Positions 53,293 through 60,949 of a DNA stretch of 64,000 nt are shown in pieces. The stretch comes from Pseudomonas shirazensis (lineage in GTDB: Bacteria; Pseudomonadota; Gammaproteobacteria; Pseudomonadales; Pseudomonadaceae). Made by a program: the position numbers and the translations under genes. Positions within the stretch are counted from its first letter, which is position 1; every line of letters starts with the position of its first letter. Where the stretch lies: NCBI RefSeq assembly GCF_014268785.2, contig NZ_JABWRD020000003.1:248001-312000 (forward strand), written 5' to 3'. The notes below the pieces were generated by a model. It was not told the DNA's origin, ran no database searches, and was given only the letters and a program-made list of their open reading frames with translations.

Positions 53293-54109
53293 TCTGTCCC
53301 ATCCGACCCTGCCGGGCGGCTTGCCTGACAAACGCCAGGTGGCGGCGTCGTTTTCTCGCGCTGCTGCCAGTTATGACAGCGTTGCCGCGTTGCAGCGCGC
53401 CGTCGGTGTGGCTTTGCTCGAGCAGTTGCCGGCTGATCTGACCCCAAGCCGCTGGCTCGACCTGGGCAGCGGCACCGGTCACTTCAGCCGCGTGCTGGCC
53501 GAGCGCTTTGCCGGCGCTGTCGGCGTGGCCGTGGACATTGCCGAAGGCATGCTGGGTCACGCTCGGCAGCAAGGTGGCGCGCAGTTTCACGTGGTCGGCG
53601 ATGCCGAACGCCTGCCGCTGCAGGACGCCAGTGTCGATTTGATTTTCAGTAGCCTGGCCGTGCAGTGGTGCAGCCAGTTCGCCAGCGTGCTCAGCGAAGC
53701 ACAGCGGGTGTTGCGCGCTGGTGGAGTGCTGGCGCTCAGCAGCCTGTGCGTAGGCACTCTGGAAGAGTTGCGCGCCAGTTGGCAGGCAGTAGACGGCATG
53801 ATCCACGTCAACCGCTTCCGCCGGTTTGACGATTACCAGCGGCTATGTGCCGGCAGCGGCCTGCAGCTGCTCGATCTGCAACAGCGTGCGCAGGTGCTGC
53901 ACTACCCCGATGTACGCAGCCTGACCCATGAATTGAAGGCGCTGGGTGCGCATAACCTCAATCCCGGCCGGCCGGCTGGCCTAACGGGGCGGGCGCGCAT
54001 GCAGGGTTTGCTGCAGGCCTACGAACACTGGCGCCAGCCGTCCGGCCTGCCGGCCACCTATCAGGTGGTGTATGCCGTGCTGCGCAAGCCGCTGCAGGCT
54101 GGGGAATGA
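53285..54109 (+). CDS. bioC: Malonyl-ACP O-methyltransferase
   Basis: The 274-residue SAM-dependent methyltransferase starts pimelate synthesis by methylating malonyl-ACP. It has the SAM motif WLDLGSGTGHFSRVLAERF and FSSLAVQWC. I chose ATG 53285, where MTDLSHPTLPGGLPDKRQVA begins; the frame is open upstream inside bioH but that part is shadow. Confidence 0.95.
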   Translation: MTDLSHPTLPGGLPDKRQVAASFSRAAASYDSVAALQRAVGVALLEQLPADLTPSRWLDLGSGTGHFSRVLAERFAGAVGVAVDIAEGMLGHARQQGGAQFHVVGDAERLPLQDASVDLIFSSLAVQWCSQFASVLSEAQRVLRAGGVLALSSLCVGTLEELRASWQAVDGMIHVNRFRRFDDYQRLCAGSGLQLLDLQQRAQVLHYPDVRSLTHELKALGAHNLNPGRPAGLTGRARMQGLLQAYEHWRQPSGLPATYQVVYAVLRKPLQAGE

Positions 54110-54110
54110 C

Positions 54111-54791
54111 ATGAGCCAAGCGTATTTCATTGCCGGTACCGACACAGACGTGGGCAAGACCACCATCGCTGCCGGCTTGCTCCATGCGGCCCGCCTGCAA
54201 GGCTTGAGCACCCTTGCGGCCAAGCCAGTCGCGTCGGGGTGCGCGGTGACCAGCAAGGGCCTGCGCAATGCCGATGCGCTTGCCCTGATCGATCAAAGCA
54301 CACTCCAGTTGCCTTATGACCGGGTCAATCCGTTCGCTTTCGAGCCAGCGATCGCCCCGCACCTGGCTGCGCGCGAAGCGGGCGTGGCGCTGGCGGTGCC
54401 CGCTTTGCTCAAGGCGATGCAGGGGATTCTGGCAGAGGGCGCCGACTTCACCTTGATCGAAGGTGCCGGCGGTTGGCGGGTGCCGTTGTCGGACCATGCC
54501 AACCTGTCCGATCTGGCGATCGCGCTGAAGCTACCGGTGATCCTGGTGGTCGGCGTCCGCCTGGGCTGCATCAATCACGCGCTGTTAAGTGCCGAAGCAA
54601 TTGCCCGCGATGGCCTGCAGCTGGCCGGCTGGGTGGCCAATGTGATTGAGCCGCGCACCTCGCGGCTGGAAGAAAACCTGGCCAGCCTCGCCGAACGCCT
54701 ACCCGCGCCGTGCCTGGGGCGGGTGCCCAAACTCAAGCAAGCCAGCGCCGATGCCGTGGCCGAACATCTGCAGCTTGATCTGCTTGATTAA
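54111..54791 (+). CDS. bioD: Dethiobiotin synthetase
   Basis: The 226-residue ATP-dependent enzyme closes the ureido ring. The P-loop GTDTDVGKTT is at 9-18, then AKPVASG, EGAGGWRVP. I chose ATG 54111 two bases after the bioC stop. It ends the biotin operon. Confidence 0.97.
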   Translation: MSQAYFIAGTDTDVGKTTIAAGLLHAARLQGLSTLAAKPVASGCAVTSKGLRNADALALIDQSTLQLPYDRVNPFAFEPAIAPHLAAREAGVALAVPALLKAMQGILAEGADFTLIEGAGGWRVPLSDHANLSDLAIALKLPVILVVGVRLGCINHALLSAEAIARDGLQLAGWVANVIEPRTSRLEENLASLAERLPAPCLGRVPKLKQASADAVAEHLQLDLLD

Positions 54792-54915
54792 GCTCCGTCC
54801 GCATACCCTCGGTCTATCAGCTGGCACTAGGCTATTAGCGATTTAAACGGGCCTTTTCGGCGTTGGCCTGCTTTAATGAAGTTTGTCCGTTATCCAGCGT
54901 CATCGGAGTTTTGAC

Positions 54916-55212
54916 ATGGAAATCACCGGTAGCTCTGCCTACTACGCAGGTCTTGGCGCCATTCAGGCGGGCCAGAACCGCGTTGATCAGGCCGCCAGCC
55001 AGATCGCCAACGGCACCGTCGAACGTGCCGCCACCAGCCAGTCCAGCGACTATCAGGCCGAGCGCTTGCGCGCTGTCGACCGCAGCCAGCAAATGGACAT
55101 GGCCACCAGCACGGTGCAGTTGGCGCTGGGCAAGACTGAAGTCGAGCTTGGTGTGAAAGTCGCCAAGGCTTCCGACGAACTGCTCGGCCGCTTCATCGAC
55201 ACCTACGCCTGA
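54916..55212 (+). CDS. Small protein resembling a flagellar rod N-terminus
   Basis: The 98-residue protein lies behind bioD, where P. aeruginosa has a hypothetical gene (PA0505 by my recollection). The first 40 residues, SAYYAGLGAIQAGQNRVDQAASQIANGT, resemble the N-terminal segment of flagellar rod/hook proteins, in which an A-x-L-Q-x-x-Q-x-R-x-D...NIAN motif is conserved. The remaining half is helical. No flagellar genes are nearby. ATG 54916 with GGAG upstream. Function unknown. It is followed by a structured inverted repeat. Confidence 0.65.
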   Translation: MEITGSSAYYAGLGAIQAGQNRVDQAASQIANGTVERAATSQSSDYQAERLRAVDRSQQMDMATSTVQLALGKTEVELGVKVAKASDELLGRFIDTYA

Positions 55213-55233
55213 TTGCTAATCTCGCTGAAACCT

Positions 55234-55310
55234 CTGCGGGCCTGACTGCGATGGCGCTGACCAGACAACACCGTTGTCTGCTCGGTTGCCCTCTGCAGTC
55301 AGGCCCGCAG
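55234..55310. repeat. Nested inverted repeat (16-bp outer and 8-bp inner stem)
   Basis: A perfect 16-base outer stem pairs 55234-55249 with 55295-55310 (left arm CTGCGGGCCTGACTGC). Inside lies a perfect 8-base hairpin CAGACAAC-ACC-GTTGTCTG at 55262-55280. Together they could form a 77-base structured RNA or cruciform between the small gene and fadE. There is no T-run directly after it, so simple termination is not obvious. Confidence 0.75.
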
Positions 55311-55375
55311 TTGCATTTACGGGTGCATGGCAGATACGCCATGTTTCGCGACATAAATGGCACCATAGTCCCTTC

Positions 55376-55404
55376 TTGACTTTGTTTGCACCTAAACGTA
55401 AGTT
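55376..55404 (+). promoter_or_regulatory. Candidate promoter of the first fadE
   Basis: TTGACT (55376-55381) and a -10-like TAAGTT (55399-55404) are 17 bases apart. The PsrA-type site lies directly downstream, over the expected transcript start. Confidence 0.45.
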
Positions 55405-55420
55405 TCAAACAACTGTTTGA
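55405..55420. promoter_or_regulatory. PsrA box
   Basis: TCAAACAACTGTTTGA is a perfect palindrome containing CAAAC-N4-GTTTG, the consensus for PsrA, the oleate-sensing TetR repressor of fatty-acid degradation in Pseudomonas. It lies 58 bases before the dehydrogenase start and just downstream of the promoter, a standard repression position. Confidence 0.75.
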
Positions 55421-55478
55421 TCGAGTGCCGGTTGCTGTCGGCGCTCACTCCACCGGACTCCTCAAGAGGTTCATCGCA

Positions 55479-57284
55479 ATGCCTGAATACAAAGCCCCTC
55501 TGCGTGATATTCGCTTCGTTCGCGACGAACTGCTCGGCTATGAAGCGCACTACCAGAGCCTGCCGGGTTGCGAGGAAGCCACGCCCGACATGGTCGCTGC
55601 GATCCTTGAGGAAGGTGCCAAGTTCTGCGAGAACGTGCTGGCGCCGCTGAACCGCGTTGGCGACCTTGAAGGCTGCAAGTGGAGCGAGTCGGGTGTGCAG
55701 ACCCCGACTGGCTTCAAGGAAGCCTACAAACAGTTCGTCGAAGGCGGCTGGCCGAGCCTGGCCCATGATGTTGCTCACGGCGGCCAGGGCCTGCCTGAGT
55801 CGCTGGGCCTGGCGGTCAGCGAGATGGTCGGTGAAGCCAACTGGTCTTGGGGCATGTACCCAGGCCTGTCCCATGGCGCGATGAACACCATTTCCGAGCA
55901 CGGCACCGCCGAGCAGCAGGACACCTACCTGAGCAAACTGGTCACCGGTGAATGGACCGGCACCATGTGCCTGACCGAGCCGCACTGCGGCACTGACCTG
56001 GGCATGCTGCGGACCAAGGCTGAGCCGCAGGCGGATGGCTCTTACAAGGTTTCCGGGACCAAGATCTTCATCTCGGCCGGTGAGCACGACATGGCCGACA
56101 ACATCGTCCACATCGTGTTGGCGCGGCTGCCGGATGCCCCTGCTGGCACCAAAGGTATTTCGCTGTTCATCGTGCCCAAGTTCCTGCCGAGCGCCGATGG
56201 CGCCATCGGCGAGCGCAACGGCGTCAGCTGCGGCTCGCTCGAGCACAAGATGGGCATCCACGGTAACGCCACCTGCGTGATGAACTTCGACGGCGCTACC
56301 GGTTACCTGATTGGCCCGGCCAACAAAGGCCTGAACTGCATGTTCACCTTCATGAACACCGCTCGCCTGGGTACCGCGCTGCAAGGCCTGGCCCACGCTG
56401 AAGTGGCATTCCAGGGTGGCCTTAAATACGCCCGCGACCGTCTGCAGATGCGCTCGCTGACCGGCCCCAAGGCACCTGAAAAGGCCGCTGACCCGATCAT
56501 CGTCCACCCTGATGTACGGCGCATGCTGCTGACCATGAAGGCCTTTGCCGAAGGCAACCGGGCGATGGTCTACTTCACCGCGCAGCAGGTCGATATCGTC
56601 AAGTACAGCAAGGACGAAGAAGCCCGCAAGAAGGCCGATGCATTGCTGGCCTTCATGACCCCGATCGCCAAGGCGTTCATGACCGAGGTCGGTTTCGAAG
56701 CCGCCAACCATGGCGTGCAGATCTACGGCGGCCATGGCTTCATCGCCGAGTGGGGCATGGAGCAGAACGTGCGCGACAGCCGCATCTCGATGCTCTACGA
56801 GGGTACCACCGGCATCCAGGCCCTCGACCTGCTCGGGCGTAAAGTGCTGATGACCCAGGGCGAAGCGCTCAAGGGCTTCACCAAGATCGTGCACAAGTTC
56901 TGCCAGGCTCAGGAAGGCAACGAAGCGGTCAAGGAATTCGTCGAGCCGTTGGCGGCGATCAACAAGGAGTGGGGCGAACTGACGATGAAAGTCGGCATGG
57001 CCGCCATGAAAGACCGTGAAGAGGTCGGTGCCGCGTCGGTCGATTACCTGATGTACTCGGGCTACGCTTGCTTGGCCTACTTCTGGGCTGATATCGCCCG
57101 TCTGGCAGCTGAAAAACTCGCCGCCGGCACCAGCGAAGAAGCGTTCTACACCGCCAAGCTGCAGACCGCACGCTTCTACTTCCAGCGTATCCTGCCGCGT
57201 ACCCGAACCCATGCAGCGACCATGCTGTCCGGTGCCGGTAACCTGATGGCGATGAAAGAAGAAGACTTCGGCCTGGCCATCTAA
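55479..57284 (+). CDS. FadE-type acyl-CoA dehydrogenase (PA0506-like)
   Basis: The 601-residue flavoenzyme belongs to the large acyl-CoA dehydrogenases with a C-terminal extension (DmdC/FadE type). MPEYKAPLRDIRFVRDELL starts the family; MCLTEPHCGTDLG and KIFISAGEHD are FAD/substrate motifs, and YEGTTGIQALDLLGRK lies in the C-terminal part. I chose ATG 55479; the frame is open upstream but only over promoter sequence. The position behind bioD matches PA0506 (FadE1) of P. aeruginosa. A PsrA box precedes it. Confidence 0.92.
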   Translation: MPEYKAPLRDIRFVRDELLGYEAHYQSLPGCEEATPDMVAAILEEGAKFCENVLAPLNRVGDLEGCKWSESGVQTPTGFKEAYKQFVEGGWPSLAHDVAHGGQGLPESLGLAVSEMVGEANWSWGMYPGLSHGAMNTISEHGTAEQQDTYLSKLVTGEWTGTMCLTEPHCGTDLGMLRTKAEPQADGSYKVSGTKIFISAGEHDMADNIVHIVLARLPDAPAGTKGISLFIVPKFLPSADGAIGERNGVSCGSLEHKMGIHGNATCVMNFDGATGYLIGPANKGLNCMFTFMNTARLGTALQGLAHAEVAFQGGLKYARDRLQMRSLTGPKAPEKAADPIIVHPDVRRMLLTMKAFAEGNRAMVYFTAQQVDIVKYSKDEEARKKADALLAFMTPIAKAFMTEVGFEAANHGVQIYGGHGFIAEWGMEQNVRDSRISMLYEGTTGIQALDLLGRKVLMTQGEALKGFTKIVHKFCQAQEGNEAVKEFVEPLAAINKEWGELTMKVGMAAMKDREEVGAASVDYLMYSGYACLAYFWADIARLAAEKLAAGTSEEAFYTAKLQTARFYFQRILPRTRTHAATMLSGAGNLMAMKEEDFGLAI

Positions 57285-57306
57285 GCCGCGCTGGCAACAT
57301 CAAAAA

Positions 57307-57337
57307 CCGCCTGCCCTCACCGGCAGGCGGTTTTTTT
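57307..57337 (+). terminator. Strong terminator after the first fadE
   Basis: CCGCCTGCC (57307-57315) pairs with GGCAGGCGG (57322-57330) around CTCACC and is followed by seven T residues. Confidence 0.95.
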
Positions 57338-57494
57338 GTGAACGCTCGTCCGTGCCGCGTAGCCCCCTGCACAGAAAAAGCTAAGCCTGGCTCCACGCCT
57401 GCCGTTAAACATCTGGTGTACTCATCTATTCATGTGCGTTGCCGATGAAGTAAAGGCACAATGCCATTATTGATCTGCCGGGTTGGAGATACCC

Positions 57495-58778
57495 TTGTTT
57501 CAGTTATCCGCTGTACGCGTAAGCCATTTCCTGCCGTCACTGGTGTTACTGGTGTCGGGGCTGGCGGCGGCCTATGTGAGAGACCTCAGCGTCTTCTTCA
57601 CGTCTTTGTTCAATGTGCTGCCAACCATGGTGCTGCTGCTCGGCGGCGCCTATTGCGCGGTGTATCGCCGGCAGCGTGAGCTGTTTCTGATGGTCACGGT
57701 GTATATCGCTTACTACCTGCTCGACACCCAGACTGACTTCTATCGCGACAACGGCCGCGTGCGTGAAGACGCTGCAGTAATCTTCCATCTGGTCTGCCTG
57801 CTGCTACCTGCGTTGTTCGGCCTGTTCGCCGCCTGGCAGGAACGCACCCATCTGGCCCAGGACATGCTCGCCCGCTTTGCCGTACTGTTTGCCGTCGGCA
57901 GCGTGGCGGTGGCCTTGCAGCAGAGCTTTCCGGAGGCGCTGCTGGGCTGGCTGGCGGAGATCCGCTGGCCGTCGCTGCACGGTCAGTGGATGAGCCTGAT
58001 CCAGCTGGCGTACCCGGTCTTCGTCATCGTCTTCATCCTGCTGGCGGTGCAGTACCTGCGCCAGCCGCGACCGCTGCATGCGGCGCAGATCATCGGCTTG
58101 CTGGGCCTGCTTTGGATGTTGCCGAAAACCTTCATCCTGCCGTTCACCCTGAACATCATGTGCAGCCAGGTCATGCTGATGATTGCCGCAGCGGTCGCCC
58201 ACGAGGCCTATCAGATGGCCTTCCGCGACGAGCTCACCGGCTTGCCCGGCAGGCGTGCGCTGAACGAGCGTATGCAGCGCTTGGGGCGCAACTACGTGAT
58301 TGCCATGACCGACGTTGACCACTTCAAGAAATTCAACGATACCCACGGCCACGACGTCGGTGATCAGGTGCTGCGGCTGGTTGCCAGCCGGCTGTCGAAA
58401 GTGACGGGGGGCGGTCGGGCTTACCGCTATGGCGGCGAAGAGTTCGCCCTGGTGTTTGCCGGCAAGACTGCCGAAGAATGTCTGCCGCACCTGGAAGCGG
58501 TACGCGAGATGATTGCCAACTACGCCATCCAGCTGCGCGACCAGAACAGCCGCCCGCAGGACGATAGCGCCGGCCGGCAACGGCGCAGCGGCTCGGCCAG
58601 CGCTACCGTATCGGTCACCATCAGCATCGGCGTGGCCGAACGCTTGATCGACCACCGCAACCCCGAGGCAGTGCTCAAATCTGCCGACGAGGCGCTGTAC
58701 AGCGCCAAGGCTGCCGGGCGTAACTGTGTAGTGATGTTCGGCCACCAATCACGCCGCGGCGCTGTGCGAATGGCATAA
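57495..58778 (+). CDS. Membrane diguanylate cyclase
   Basis: The protein has about seven membrane helices (residues about 10-240) followed by a GGDEF domain with intact active motif GGEEF at 313-317. No RxxD inhibitory site is seen before it (the sequence is TGGGRAYRYGGEEF), so product inhibition is probably missing. No ATG start fits. TTG 57495 has GGAG (57485-57488) six bases upstream and gives 427 residues; TTG 57483 is the alternative. It lies between two FadE-type genes in the place of PA0507, which is different. Confidence 0.85.
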   Translation: MFQLSAVRVSHFLPSLVLLVSGLAAAYVRDLSVFFTSLFNVLPTMVLLLGGAYCAVYRRQRELFLMVTVYIAYYLLDTQTDFYRDNGRVREDAAVIFHLVCLLLPALFGLFAAWQERTHLAQDMLARFAVLFAVGSVAVALQQSFPEALLGWLAEIRWPSLHGQWMSLIQLAYPVFVIVFILLAVQYLRQPRPLHAAQIIGLLGLLWMLPKTFILPFTLNIMCSQVMLMIAAAVAHEAYQMAFRDELTGLPGRRALNERMQRLGRNYVIAMTDVDHFKKFNDTHGHDVGDQVLRLVASRLSKVTGGGRAYRYGGEEFALVFAGKTAEECLPHLEAVREMIANYAIQLRDQNSRPQDDSAGRQRRSGSASATVSVTISIGVAERLIDHRNPEAVLKSADEALYSAKAAGRNCVVMFGHQSRRGAVRMA

Positions 58779-58784
58779 CTTAGG

Positions 58785-58822
58785 TTGACTAAGGTTGACT
58801 GTAGGGTCACGTGATGACCCTA
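58785..58822. promoter_or_regulatory. 10-bp tandem repeat and palindrome upstream of the second fadE
   Basis: AGGTTGACTA and AGGTTGACTG are tandem 10-base units offering two overlapping TTGACT -35-like boxes. They are followed by TAGGGTCA (58802-58809) and TGACCCTA (58815-58822), perfect 8-base inverted arms with CGTGA between. No PsrA box is present here, unlike the first fadE, so a different regulator probably acts. Confidence 0.55.
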
Positions 58823-58914
58823 TGTCTCGCAAAAGTTGTTCGGTTACACTGATTTCACTCCAGTGCCGCGGTCCTCGCCAGGACCGCCCCGACCCGACTA
58901 GTGAGAGGTTGTCC

Positions 58915-60693
58915 ATGGCTGACTATAAAGCGCCCCTGCGTGATATGCGCTTCGTTCTCAATGAAGTCTTCGACGTGGCCACCCTGTGGGCACAGCTGCC
59001 CGAGCTGGCCGAGGCGGTCGACCAGGACACCGCTCTGGCGGTGCTGGAAGAAGCCGGCAAGGTCACCGCCCGCAGCATCGCGCCGCTCAACCGCGCCAGC
59101 GATGAAGAGGGCTGCCACTGGGACAACGGCAGCGTACGCACCCCGGCCGGTTTCATCGAGGCTTACCAGACCTACGCCGAAGGCGGCTGGGTCGGTGTTG
59201 GCGGTGATCCGCAGTTTGGCGGCATGGGCATGCCCAAGGCGATCTCGGCTCAGGTCGAAGAAATGATCAACGCCTCGAGCCTGTCGTTTGGGCTGTATCC
59301 GATGCTCACCGCAGGGGCCTGCCTGTCGATCAACGCCCATGCCAGCGAAGTGCTCAAGCACAAATACCTGCCGAACATGTACAGCGGCGTCTGGGCCGGC
59401 TCGATGTGCCTGACCGAGGCCCATGCCGGCACCGACCTGGGCATCATCCGTACCAAGGCCGAGCCGCAGGCGGATGGCAGTTACAAGGTCAGTGGGACCA
59501 AGATATTCATCACCGGTGGCGAGCACGACCTGACCGAAAACATCATTCACCTGGTGCTGGCCAAGCTGCCGGACGCACCCGCGGGGCCCAAGGGCATTTC
59601 CCTGCTGCTGGTGCCCAAGTTCCTGGTCAACGACGACGGCAGCCTGGGTGAGCGCAACTCGGCCCACTGCGGCTCGATCGAGCACAAGATGGGCATTCAG
59701 GGCTCGGCGACCTGCGTGATGAACTTCGACGGCGCGGTCGGCTACCTGGTCGGCGAGCCGAACAAGGGCCTGGCGGCCATGTTCACCATGATGAACTACG
59801 AGCGCCTGGGCGTCGGTATTCAAGGCCTGGCCTCGGCCGAGCGCTCTTATCAGAACGCCGTCGAGTACGCCCGCGATCGCCTGCAAAGCCGCTCGCCAAT
59901 CGGCGCACAGGCAAAAGACAAAGTCGCCGACCCGATCATCGTCCACCCGGATGTGCGGCGCATGCTGCTGACCATGAAAGCCTTGATCGAAGGCGGTCGA
60001 GCATTCTCCACCTACGTTGCCCTGCAACTGGACAACGCCAAGTACAGCGAAGATCCGACCATGCGCAAGCGCAGCGAGGACCTGGTGGCATTGCTGACCC
60101 CGGTGGCCAAGGCGTTCATGACCGACACCGGGCTTGAATGCACCGTGCATGGCCAGCAGGTGTTTGGCGGCCACGGTTACATCCGTGAGTGGGGCCAGGA
60201 GCAACTGGTGCGCGACGCGCGCATCACCCAGATCTACGAGGGCACCAACGGTATTCAGGCGCTGGACCTGATGGGCCGCAAGGTGGTCGCCAGCGGTGGC
60301 GCGTTGTACCAGGTGTTTGCCGACGAAATTCGCCAGTTCGTGGCTGGTGCCGATAGCGAGCTGGGCGAATTTACCCTGCCATTGGCCACTGCCCTGGATC
60401 AATTGGATGGGCTGACCGAGTGGGTTATCGAACAGGCCAAGCTCAACCCGAACGAGATCGGTGCAGCTTCGGTTGAGTACCTGCACGCGTTCGGCTATGT
60501 CGCATACGCGTATATGTGGGCGCGCATGGCCCAGGCAGCCAAGGCAGGCGAGGGCGATGCGGCCTTCTATCAGGGCAAGCTGGGCACGGCGCGGTTCTAC
60601 TTCGCGCGGTTGCTGCCGCGGGTGGATTCGCTGGTGGCTTCGGTGAAGGCGGGTAGCGAGTCGCTGTATCTGCTGGATGCCGCGCAGTTCTGA
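58915..60693 (+). CDS. FadE-type acyl-CoA dehydrogenase (PA0508-like)
   Basis: The 592-residue paralogue of the 55479 protein starts MADYKAPLRDMRFVLNEVFD and shares MCLTEAHAGTDLG, KIFITGGEHD and YEGTNGIQALDLMGRK. It corresponds by order to PA0508 (FadE2). I chose ATG 58915. The two paralogues differ throughout, which suggests different chain-length preference; this cannot be read from sequence. rsmY starts about 115 bases after its stop. Confidence 0.92.
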   Translation: MADYKAPLRDMRFVLNEVFDVATLWAQLPELAEAVDQDTALAVLEEAGKVTARSIAPLNRASDEEGCHWDNGSVRTPAGFIEAYQTYAEGGWVGVGGDPQFGGMGMPKAISAQVEEMINASSLSFGLYPMLTAGACLSINAHASEVLKHKYLPNMYSGVWAGSMCLTEAHAGTDLGIIRTKAEPQADGSYKVSGTKIFITGGEHDLTENIIHLVLAKLPDAPAGPKGISLLLVPKFLVNDDGSLGERNSAHCGSIEHKMGIQGSATCVMNFDGAVGYLVGEPNKGLAAMFTMMNYERLGVGIQGLASAERSYQNAVEYARDRLQSRSPIGAQAKDKVADPIIVHPDVRRMLLTMKALIEGGRAFSTYVALQLDNAKYSEDPTMRKRSEDLVALLTPVAKAFMTDTGLECTVHGQQVFGGHGYIREWGQEQLVRDARITQIYEGTNGIQALDLMGRKVVASGGALYQVFADEIRQFVAGADSELGEFTLPLATALDQLDGLTEWVIEQAKLNPNEIGAASVEYLHAFGYVAYAYMWARMAQAAKAGEGDAAFYQGKLGTARFYFARLLPRVDSLVASVKAGSESLYLLDAAQF

Positions 60694-60731
60694 TCGCCGG
60701 CGTTGCATGCCGTAACAAAGCTGGGGTGATC

Positions 60732-60749
60732 TGTAAGCCTTTTCCTACA
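60732..60749 (+). promoter_or_regulatory. GacA upstream activating sequence of rsmY
   Basis: TGTAAG-N6-CCTACA matches the GacA box TGTAAGN6CTTACA with one mismatch. It lies about 65 bases before the predicted rsmY start; TAATAT at 60795-60800 is the -10. Confidence 0.85.
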
Positions 60750-60805
60750 CGACGTGGTGACTTTTCGCCTCTATCTTCAGATTGGATCCACAGCTAATAT
60801 TTCTC

Positions 60806-60930
60806 ACATGGACGGAACGCAGGAAGCGTAAAGGACAGAACAGGGACACGAAGGAATCTCGCCAGGATGGTGAGGCGATAGGGATGTCAGGGAAACAGTC
60901 TGGAAAACCCCGCTTAGGCGGGGTTTTCTT
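60806..60930 (+). ncRNA. rsmY: Small regulatory RNA RsmY
   Basis: About 125 bases follow the GacA box and TAATAT. They contain ten GGA motifs, several as the ANGGA form bound by RsmA/RsmE (for example ATGGACGGAACGCAGGAAGC, AAAGGACAG, GAAGGAATC, CAGGATGG, CAGGGAAAC). The RNA ends in a perfect 10-base terminator stem (60904-60913 with 60918-60927) and a T-rich tail. The position between the acyl-CoA dehydrogenase and a LysR gene matches rsmY of P. putida as I recall it. RsmY is made when GacS/GacA is active and sequesters RsmA/RsmE, relieving translational repression of secondary metabolism and biofilm genes. The exact 5' end is estimated. Confidence 0.9.
60904..60930 (+). terminator. rsmY terminator
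   Basis: AAAACCCCGC pairs perfectly with GCGGGGTTTT around TTAG, followed by CTT. Confidence 0.92.
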
Positions 60931-60949
60931 TGTTGCGTGGTTTTTGCCG

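Noticed and set aside
55392..57212. 606-codon frame antisense to the first fadE
   Set aside because: Shadow frame; the sense gene is unmistakable.
58855..60708. 617-codon frame antisense to the second fadE
   Set aside because: Shadow frame.
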